Below the pieces are notes generated by a model. It was not told the origin of the DNA and searched no databases. It saw nothing but the letters and a program-made list of their open reading frames with translations. This document shows, in pieces, positions 1-4,299 of a DNA stretch of 5,180 nt; positions within the stretch are counted from its first letter, which is position 1; each line of letters opens with the position of its first letter. The stretch comes from Sutterella sp. GTDB lineage: Bacteria; Pseudomonadota; Gammaproteobacteria; Burkholderiales; Burkholderiaceae_F. The translations under genes and the position numbers were made by a program. Location: positions 1-5,180 of the forward strand of contig DNLN01000003.1 in NCBI GenBank assembly GCA_003488465.1, given 5' to 3'.

Positions 1-155
1 ACTGGAACCTCAAGCCGATTCCCGGACTGTTCGCAGTGGGTGAAATCGCTTCTGCCCTGAAGTTCGTCTATCAGGGCGGCGGCAACCTCACCGAGTGCCT
101 GGTCTTTGGCCGTCACCTCGGCAAGCGCATCGCCAAGCTGCCCAACCTCGGCTAG
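1..155 (+). CDS. Fumarate-reductase-like FAD flavoprotein, C-terminal end (partial)
   Basis: This is the last 50 codons of a gene that begins left of the window; the frame starts at position 3 and ends in TAG at 153-155. It reads IPGLFAVGEIASALKF, then YQGGGNLTECLVFGR. This is the closing FAD-binding segment of the fumarate reductase/succinate dehydrogenase flavoprotein superfamily (GLYAAGE...GGN...VFGR). Family members of this kind reduce or dehydrogenate small organic acids using FAD, often in the periplasm with a cytochrome c partner. Oddity: true fumarate reductases and the 600-residue protein at 1871-3673 have NRLGGN here, with an Arg that binds the substrate. This protein has YQGGGN, so Arg is replaced by Gln (codon 72-74), and the usual upstream His is Lys. 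The substrate is therefore unlikely to be fumarate itself. The tetrahaem cytochrome gene that follows on the same strand is the natural electron partner. Family is confident; substrate is unknown. Confidence 0.85.
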   Translation, partial: WNLKPIPGLFAVGEIASALKFVYQGGGNLTECLVFGRHLGKRIAKLPNLG

Positions 156-168
156 GTCCGTGAAGAGC

Positions 169-216
169 AAAGGAGGCTCAGACAGCAGGCCGAAAGGTCC
201 GGCAGGGGCCTCCTTT
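169..216 (+). terminator. Hairpin after the flavoprotein gene, possibly a weak or leaky terminator
   Basis: The arms AAAGGAGGC (169-177) and GCCTCCTTT (208-216) pair perfectly over 9 bp, and a smaller hairpin (GCCG 189-192 with CGGC 200-203) sits inside. The only T run is the TTT inside the closing arm, so complete termination is doubtful. Partial termination or mRNA end protection between the flavoprotein and the cytochrome gene is more likely. The 5' arm is also a perfect Shine-Dalgarno sequence, but no ORF starts just after it. Confidence 0.5.
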
Positions 217-224
217 GACAGGAA

Positions 225-262
225 AGGGCGGAGAAGCCCGCTCTGTGGGTTTCCTTCGCCCT
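225..262 (+). promoter_or_regulatory. Stem-loop directly upstream of the cytochrome ribosome binding site
   Basis: The outer stem AGGGCG (225-230) pairs with CGCCCT (257-262). The inner stem GAAGCCC (233-239) pairs with GGGTTTC (247-253), with one G-T pair, around a 7-nt loop. The Shine-Dalgarno AAGGAG (264-269) begins two bases after the stem, so the hairpin leaves the site free but adjoins it. It could stabilise a processed cytochrome mRNA or tune translation. The pairing is visible; the role is inference. Confidence 0.45.
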
Positions 263-275
263 CAAGGAGAAGTGA

Positions 276-713
276 ATGAAGTTTTCCCGAGTACTAGCGA
301 CTGCGCTCATCGGAAGCGCTTTTTTGCTCGGTTCGATGGGGGGCGTTCAGGCTCAGGCGGTTTCTGCCGCTCCCGCAGCGGCTCCGGCGATGCCGCCTCC
401 GATTGCGGCCCCGGCGGCTCCGGTCAAGCCCCTTGCCGAGCGCCACATGGCCAAGGGCATGAAGTGCGAGGTGTGTCACTCGGACGTGACCAAAGGAGCG
501 ATCATTCTGGACGGCAAGCGGCACGAGATCTGCGTCTCCTGTCACGGCTGGTATGACCAGCTTGTCAAGCTTACCCCGCCCAAGACCGAAGAGGATCAGA
601 ATCCCCATGGTCAGCACGACGGCAATCTGCCCTGCACGGAGTGCCACAAGGGACACAAGAAGGGCGTGAACTATTGCGGCAAATGCCACTTGTGGACTTT
701 CGAGGTTCCCTGA
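276..713 (+). CDS. Exported tetrahaem cytochrome c3-family protein
   Basis: This is a 145-residue periplasmic electron carrier. Residues 1-27 form a Sec signal peptide (basic MKFSR, hydrophobic core, cleavage near VQA); no lipobox Cys is present, so it should be soluble. Residues 28-52 are an Ala/Pro-rich linker. The rest holds four CXXCH haem attachment sites: C64-H68, C86-H90, C120-H124 and C134-H138. H57, H83, H111, H114 and H127 are candidates for distal iron ligands. The size and four-haem pattern match the small tetrahaem cytochromes and the haem domain of Shewanella fumarate reductase, where haem and flavin parts are fused. Here they are separate proteins. The ATG at 276 has AAGGAG at 264-269, 6 bases away. 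It follows a flavoprotein gene on the same strand, so its likely role is to pass electrons from a quinol dehydrogenase to periplasmic flavin reductases. A role for the flavoprotein at 1871-3673 is possible too. Confidence 0.93.
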   Translation: MKFSRVLATALIGSAFLLGSMGGVQAQAVSAAPAAAPAMPPPIAAPAAPVKPLAERHMAKGMKCEVCHSDVTKGAIILDGKRHEICVSCHGWYDQLVKLTPPKTEEDQNPHGQHDGNLPCTECHKGHKKGVNYCGKCHLWTFEVP

Positions 714-739
714 GGACCGAGACGAAACCAGAATCGACG

Positions 740-769
740 GCCCGGAGGCGGAAAGCTTTCGGGCTTTTT
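740..769 (+). terminator. Intrinsic terminator of the cytochrome gene
   Basis: Arms GCCCGGAGG (740-748) and CTTTCGGGC (756-764) form a 9-bp stem with two G-T pairs around a 7-nt loop, followed at once by TTTTT (765-769). It lies 27 bases after the cytochrome stop codon and closes that transcription unit. Confidence 0.8.
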
Positions 770-830
770 CTCAGCAGAGAACGGCCGGCAGGCGAGTTGC
801 ACGGAAATTCCGGAGAGTCGTGACGAGCCT

Positions 831-1069
831 TTGGAGCCTGCTCCTTGCCCGTTCAGGGAACTTTTTGACGGCTGGACCTTGGTTAAGCAGCGGCTCGACG
901 AGGCGCTTTGCCGCACAGCGTTCCGAGATGAGAGTCAGCAAAGGATCTTGCTGCCGACACCGCGCGTGGCAGGGAGAGCCTTTACACGACCTTTGCCGAA
1001 GGCTCTCCCCCTTGCTTTGACACGATTCTTCGCGTCTGCCGCGCCCTCGGCGTGCCGCTTGCCGTGTAA
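831..1069 (+). pseudogene. Relic of a HigA-type (addiction module antidote) HTH antitoxin
   Basis: Two reading frames together give a degraded antitoxin. In the first frame (831-932) one reads FRELFDGWTLVKQRLDEAL, like the N-terminal helix region of the addiction-module antidote family. About 932-1069, in another frame, continues with KDLAADTARGRESLY, then FDTILRVCRALGVPLAV and a stop. This matches the family's HTH pattern (LARETGLSRESLYKAL...NPSFDTVLKVLRALG). The switch occurs near 930-935; in the second frame a TGA (929-931) lies just before it. The region between the N-terminal helix and the HTH is about ten residues shorter than I expect, so an internal deletion that shifted the frame is the simplest explanation. 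No ATG opens it; TTG at 831 is the only in-frame candidate. No RelE/HigB-type toxin is visible nearby. Such antitoxins repress their own operon and neutralise an mRNase; this copy should do neither. The match is from remembered family consensus, not a search. Confidence 0.55.
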
Positions 1070-1242
1070 GCCCTTTCTTGCCGCTGAAGAAAGCTTTGCC
1101 GGCGCTCTTTCTTACAAGTGCTAGGGAGAGGCTTGCGGGCTCCTTGAGGGCCGCTTCTGCAGACTGGTTCCGCAAGAACCAACGTCATGGATGTCGCCGT
1201 CATTATGATTGAGACACAGGACGAGACGAGGCGGGTACGCAT
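1070..1242. other. Non-coding stretch with no recognised gene
   Basis: I see no convincing coding pattern on either strand; the long minus-strand frames here are rich in Arg, Ser and Cys and look like shadows of GC-rich DNA. A short hairpin, TGGTTC (1165-1170) with GAACCA (1176-1181), lacks a T tract on either side. TATGAT at 1204-1209 resembles a -10 box for the next gene but has no matching -35 element. Together with the antitoxin relic this makes about 530 bases between intact genes. Confidence 0.5.
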
Positions 1243-1620
1243 ATGGTCGGACCGGAAAAGAAAATCGCGCGGTGTGAGCAAAAGGCGGGTTGTGTGGAGG
1301 TCTACGGCTCTTTTGCCGTGGAAGGGCCCGAGCGCGTGCGCCTGCTCTTCACTAGGCCCGGCAAGCTCAAGGAATACAACGAAAAGAGGATGGTGCTTGA
1401 GACGCCCGAGGGTGAAATCGAGGAGTGGAGCGCCGAGGAGACGGTGCGGCGCGAACCCGCCTCGCTCGAGGAAATGTTCGAGGGAGCGCTTTCCGGGGAT
1501 CGGCGGATCACGGTGCGGGTCGTGCTCTTTCTGCTCTTTCTGGCAGTTGCGCTTGCGACGGGAGCCCTTGATGAGATCGACCTCACCGGCATGGATGACG
1601 ATGTTGAGCTCACCGAGTAA
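1243..1620 (+). CDS. Small unrecognised protein with a C-terminal membrane segment
   Basis: This is a 125-residue protein that I cannot assign to a family. Residues 1-85 are hydrophilic and charged, with a beta-like stretch (CVEVYGSFAVEGPERVRLLF, residues 17-36) and an acidic part around 53-80. Residues 90-107 form one hydrophobic segment (VRVVLFLLFLAVALATGAL) and the last 16 are very acidic (MDDDVELTE end). This suggests a cytoplasmic N-terminal domain tail-anchored in the inner membrane with a short periplasmic end, though topology is inference. GC-rich third codon positions support a real gene, and the overlapping frame from 1187 is Arg/Ser-rich and looks like its shadow. A stop at 1210-1212 bounds the frame and the ATG at 1243 is the only normal start; the Shine-Dalgarno (GAGG, 1228-1231) is weak and 11 bases away. 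It stands alone between the antitoxin relic and the flavoprotein promoter region. Confidence 0.65.
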   Translation: MVGPEKKIARCEQKAGCVEVYGSFAVEGPERVRLLFTRPGKLKEYNEKRMVLETPEGEIEEWSAEETVRREPASLEEMFEGALSGDRRITVRVVLFLLFLAVALATGALDEIDLTGMDDDVELTE

Positions 1621-1797
1621 TCGGATTTCTGCAGACGAAGCAGGGTGATTGCCAAAAATCTGACGCTCTTTTGCTTCTAGGCAAAAATACTTAGCCGCTG
1701 TCCCTGTTTAGGATTACACTCAGATCGAAATCGAACATGTGGGTCATAGCCGACATGGTGTGATTTTGGTGCGGCTTCAGCCCAGTATTCGATTGCG

Positions 1798-1826
1798 TTG
1801 ACATAAAAAGTCCGGACGGGGCTTAT
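1798..1826 (+). promoter_or_regulatory. Possible sigma-70-type promoter for the 600-residue flavoprotein gene
   Basis: TTGACA (1798-1803) is a perfect -35 element. Seventeen bases later stands GCTTAT (1821-1826), only a weak -10. A weak -10 under a perfect -35 would fit a promoter needing an activator, for example an anaerobic or substrate-responsive regulator. I found no clear FNR site. The rest of the 250-nt gap (1621-1870) holds an ACATG/CATGT inverted repeat near 1736-1757 as the only other candidate site. Confidence 0.35.
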
Positions 1827-1870
1827 GGCTTTGTTCTGGCTTTTTTCTGAAAAGAAACGAGGAGAATGCT

Positions 1871-3673
1871 ATGAGAAGTCTGCGTCTTTCGGGAGTAACT
1901 GCCGCCGTGGCTTTGGCTACCTTGTCCTTTGCCGCAAGCGCCGCCCTCTATCAGCCGGGCACGTACACGGCCAAGGTCAATGGTCACAACGCCTCCATGA
2001 CGGTTGCGGTGACGGTGAGCGCCAACAAGATCCAGAAGATCGATTATTCGAAAAACCTTGAGACGATCGGCGTCGGCAAGCTCGCCCTTGACCGTGTCGC
2101 CGGAAAGATTCTCGCCAAACAGTCGCTCGGCATCGACAACATCACCGGTGCGACGATTTCTTCGATGGCGTTAAAGAGCGCTGTGCGCAACTGCCTGAAG
2201 CAAGCCGGTGCGACAGATGAAACGCTTGCCAAACTCTCTCAGAAGGCCGAACACTGGAAGGCTCTTCCCAGCACGATGAAGACCGAGGTCGTCATTGTGG
2301 GCGGCGGCGGATCAGGCCTAGCGTCGGCAGTTGCCGCCATGCAGGCCGGCGCCAAGGTGATCGTGCTTGAGCGGCTCGGGTTCTTCGGCGGATCGACGAA
2401 CGTTTCCGAAGGCGCCCTCAACGCGAATGACCCGGTGCGCCAGCCCCGCCAGGGCATCAAGGACTCCATTCCTCATCACATGGAGGATACGCTCAACGGC
2501 GGCCACAATACCGGCAACGTGGAACTCGTCCGTCACCTTGTGAACGGAGCCTATCCGGCCATCCAGTGGCTCGAAAGCCTCGGCGTTCAGTTCAAGGACG
2601 AGGTCGGCACGGCAACCGGTGCCCTCTGGCAGCGCTCGCACTACACCAAGACGCCCTCGGGCAACTCCTACATTCGTGTTTTTGAGAAGGTGCTGCGCCA
2701 GCATCCCAACCAGGTTCAGCTGATTCCCGACATGGTTGTCGAGTCCATCATCCGCGGTGAAGACGGCCGGGTGACGGGCGTCATGGCCAAGAGCAACAAG
2801 ACCGGCAAGGTCACCAAGTTTGAAGCCAGCAAGGGCGTCGTCGTGGCAACCGGCGGATTCGGTGCAAACATTGCTCTGCGCCAGAAGGTGAATACGGGCG
2901 TGTTCAAGGATTATGACCTCGGCCCCGGCATCGGCTGCACGAACTTCCAGAAGTCCGCTCAGGGGTCGGGTATCGAAATGGGCCAGAAGATCGGCGCAAA
3001 CGTGATCGGTATGTCTGACATCCAGGTGCATCCGTGCGGCACGCCGGGCACCGGCCTGATGGAGATGATCCGCACTTCCGGCCGCAACCGCGTGTTCATC
3101 AATACCGACGGCAACCGCTTTGTCAATGAAGGTGCTCCGCGCGACGTGCTTGCCAAGGCGATCTTCGCCCAGAAGGGCGCAACATACTATGTGCTCGTCA
3201 ACCACCTGCGCTATCCGTCTCTTGACTGGGTTGACCGCAACGGCGCCCGTGTGGGCGACATGATCGAGCTGGGGCGCGTGGTTCCCGCTCAGACGCTTGA
3301 GGAGCTCGCCAAGAAGCTCAACATGCCGTACAAGAATCTGAAAAAGTCGATCGACGACTACAACGCGGTCGTCTCGGGCAAGGCCAAGGATCCTCTGGGA
3401 TTCGTCGCCAACAACAAGGCTGACAAGCTGATGACGGAAGGCCCCTGGTACGCCTGCCAGAAGGTACCTACGGTGCATCACACCATGGGCGGCCTCGAGA
3501 TCAACGTCAATGCCCAGGTGCTTGACACCAAGGGCAAGGTCATTCCCGGCCTCTATGCTGCAGGTGAAACCACGGGCGGCATCCATGGTGAAAATCGTCT
3601 TGGCGGCAATGCCATCTGCGACATCATGGTCTATGGCCGTACCGCCGGCACGAATGCCGCCAAGGGACTCTGA
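1871..3673 (+). CDS. Exported FMN- and FAD-containing fumarate-reductase-like flavoprotein
   Basis: This 600-residue periplasmic reductase has a signal peptide at 1-24 (cleavage after ASA). Residues ~27-112 form an FMN-binding domain with NITGATISS (90-98); in this domain family ApbE attaches FMN to the Thr, here T95. From ~138 on is the FAD_binding_2/fumarate reductase domain: dinucleotide motif GGGGSGL (144-150), E167 for ribose, ATGGFG (326-331), and the closing GLYAAGE...NRLGGNA block. Counterparts of the Shewanella fumarate reductase catalytic residues are present: H387 (QVHP), E398, R401, R424 (PRD, the proton-donor position), H537 (VHHTMGG) and R576. The Thr after HP is Cys389 and the Thr of TEAVR is Met397, so the acceptor may be another unsaturated acid, as in urocanate, acrylate or cinnamate reductases. 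It has no haem domain; the tetrahaem cytochrome at 276-713 could feed it. GAGGAG (1859-1864) stands 6 bases before ATG. It appears monocistronic, closed by the terminator at 3710. Family is sure; substrate is open. Confidence 0.93.
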   Translation: MRSLRLSGVTAAVALATLSFAASAALYQPGTYTAKVNGHNASMTVAVTVSANKIQKIDYSKNLETIGVGKLALDRVAGKILAKQSLGIDNITGATISSMALKSAVRNCLKQAGATDETLAKLSQKAEHWKALPSTMKTEVVIVGGGGSGLASAVAAMQAGAKVIVLERLGFFGGSTNVSEGALNANDPVRQPRQGIKDSIPHHMEDTLNGGHNTGNVELVRHLVNGAYPAIQWLESLGVQFKDEVGTATGALWQRSHYTKTPSGNSYIRVFEKVLRQHPNQVQLIPDMVVESIIRGEDGRVTGVMAKSNKTGKVTKFEASKGVVVATGGFGANIALRQKVNTGVFKDYDLGPGIGCTNFQKSAQGSGIEMGQKIGANVIGMSDIQVHPCGTPGTGLMEMIRTSGRNRVFINTDGNRFVNEGAPRDVLAKAIFAQKGATYYVLVNHLRYPSLDWVDRNGARVGDMIELGRVVPAQTLEELAKKLNMPYKNLKKSIDDYNAVVSGKAKDPLGFVANNKADKLMTEGPWYACQKVPTVHHTMGGLEINVNAQVLDTKGKVIPGLYAAGETTGGIHGENRLGGNAICDIMVYGRTAGTNAAKGL

Positions 3674-3709
3674 CCTTCAAGTCTCTGACGCTTAATTGAG
3701 TGCCGCAAG

Positions 3710-3744
3710 CCGACATCCGGATGATCCCGGGTGTCGGTTTTGTT
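3710..3744 (+). terminator. Strong intrinsic terminator of the flavoprotein gene
   Basis: CCGACATCCGG (3710-3720) pairs with CCGGGTGTCGG (3727-3737) over 11 bp, with one T-G pair, around a 6-nt loop. TTTTGTT (3738-3744) follows. It lies 36 bases after the flavoprotein stop. The group II intron fragment starts at the next base, so the hairpin and T tract also form the intron's 5' exon. Confidence 0.9.
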
Positions 3745-3990
3745 GTGCGCCCGTCATGGGGGTTAACTCAAGGGTGAAAGTCCCGAACCCGGACGCTGGC
3801 GGCAAGAGCTAGCGAACTCCAAGGCGTGAGCGGTAACGCGCAGGCTGAAAGGGAGTTAGCAAATTCCCTGTCTGACGAACGGAAACCACTTCAGACGATG
3901 GCCTCGAGGATGAGCGGCATGTGAAGGACGGCTACCACGGGGTCATCGATTCGATGGTTGGAATCCGAGGGGGAGGCATGGTGCTTTCCC
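3745..3990 (+). mobile_element. Group II intron, bacterial class C (IIC) type, truncated 5' fragment
   Basis: The stretch opens with GTGCGCCCG, the conserved group II 5' end, followed by CTCAAGGGTGAAAGTCCCG (near 3769-3787). It goes on with the GAGCTAGCGAAC and CGGTAACGCGCAGGCTGAA blocks and a hairpin-rich part around 3850-3905 (GGGAG...CTCCC-like arms, then CTGACGAACGG). Order and spacing closely follow domain I of the IIC intron of Oceanobacillus iheyensis as I remember it. IIC introns insert just after intrinsic terminator hairpins in the transcription direction, and this one lies directly after the terminator T tract. Only domain I is visible: there is no reverse transcriptase/maturase and no domain V or VI before the minus-strand genes. 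The element is therefore broken and cannot splice alone. The right edge (about 3975-3990) is estimated from where the resemblance fades. The intron type is inference from sequence order; group II identity is firm. Confidence 0.8.
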
Positions 3991-4045
3991 ATCTAGCAAT
4001 CCAAGCAGCAATTTTTTTGCTACTAGCAATATTATTGCCAATATC
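3991..4045. repeat. AT-rich junction with repeated AGCAAT words and short hairpins
   Basis: CTAGCAAT occurs twice in direct orientation (3993-4000 and 4023-4030) and AGCAAT once more at 4007-4012. AGCAA (4007-4011) and TTGCT (4017-4021) form a hairpin around TTTTT, and GCAATA (4026-4031) and TATTGC (4033-4038) mirror each other around one base. The patch separates the GC-rich intron fragment from the minus-strand genes. It could be a recombination scar, or the transcript end of the minus-strand genes, though the stems are too AT-rich for a confident terminator. Confidence 0.4.
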
Positions 4046-4083
4046 CCGTGATGAGAGGCTTTTCACGCCGGTTTTCTGAACGC

Positions 4084-4299
4084 CTATGCGGAAAGACCGC
4101 CGTTCCATTCGGAAATGATCGAGCGCAGGCGGATGATCGCATTGACCAACTTCTTGCCCTCGATCAGCAGCTTGCTGATTTCTTCGTTTCGGACGGTGAT
4201 TGCTTCCTCCTGCCTGTTAGGAGCTGGATGGATTGTTTGGTCCCGAGTCGGCTCAGTCTTTTTGCTGCAGATCCTTTTGTATGATTTGCCAAACCTCAT
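4084..4299 (-). CDS. Small unrecognised protein downstream of and overlapping the larger minus-strand gene
   Basis: This 71-residue ORF is not one I recognise. The first 25 residues are basic and lack hydrophobic segments. Residues ~30-64 (EEAITVRNEEISKLLIEGK, then LVNAIIRLRSIISEW) look like amphipathic helix, possibly a coiled coil. Codons in this second half prefer G/C at the third position, which favours real coding. The only start is ATG at 4297-4299, because an in-frame stop lies shortly upstream. It overlaps the end of the larger gene by 47 bases and has AGGG 5 bases before the ATG, so translation may be coupled. Alternatively it is the true C-terminus of the upstream protein split off by a frameshift in the shared 4253-4299 region; both readings leave the second half as coding. 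A small partner or immunity-like protein is conceivable but has no direct support. Confidence 0.5.
   Translation of the reverse strand: MRFGKSYKRICSKKTEPTRDQTIHPAPNRQEEAITVRNEEISKLLIEGKKLVNAIIRLRSIISEWNGGLSA

Noticed and set aside
1165..1181. TGGTTC/GAACCA hairpin as a terminator
   Set aside because: No T run follows on either strand; it is a short chance stem in GC-rich DNA.
982..1281. Minus-strand frame (99 codons) across the gap before 1243
   Set aside because: The composition is Arg/Ser/Cys-rich, there is no good Shine-Dalgarno, and it overlaps the antitoxin relic, which explains the plus strand better.
1187..1648. 153-codon plus-strand frame overlapping the small membrane protein
   Set aside because: Its translation is loaded with Arg and Ser with no domain pattern, whereas the 1243-1620 frame has balanced composition, GC-rich third positions and a clean membrane segment.
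1647..1690. TTGCC (1649-1653) and GGCAA (1680-1684) as a terminator for the small membrane protein gene
   Set aside because: There are only five pairs with a 26-base loop, and the A-rich runs lie on the wrong side for a T tract.
1825..2061. Plus-strand frame starting upstream of the flavoprotein start, as a leader peptide or alternative gene
   Set aside because: It runs out of frame into the flavoprotein coding sequence, has no Shine-Dalgarno, and its codons do not resemble those of the real gene.
2318..3586. Long minus-strand open frame (422 codons) opposite the flavoprotein gene
   Set aside because: It is the mirror of a GC-rich gene with a clear signal peptide, domains and catalytic motifs on the plus strand; its own translation is rich in His, Ala and Val with no recognisable domain.
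3991..4045. CRISPR-like or iteron array from the AGCAAT words
   Set aside because: There are only three short copies with unequal spacing and no constant repeat length, which is too little for an array or an origin.
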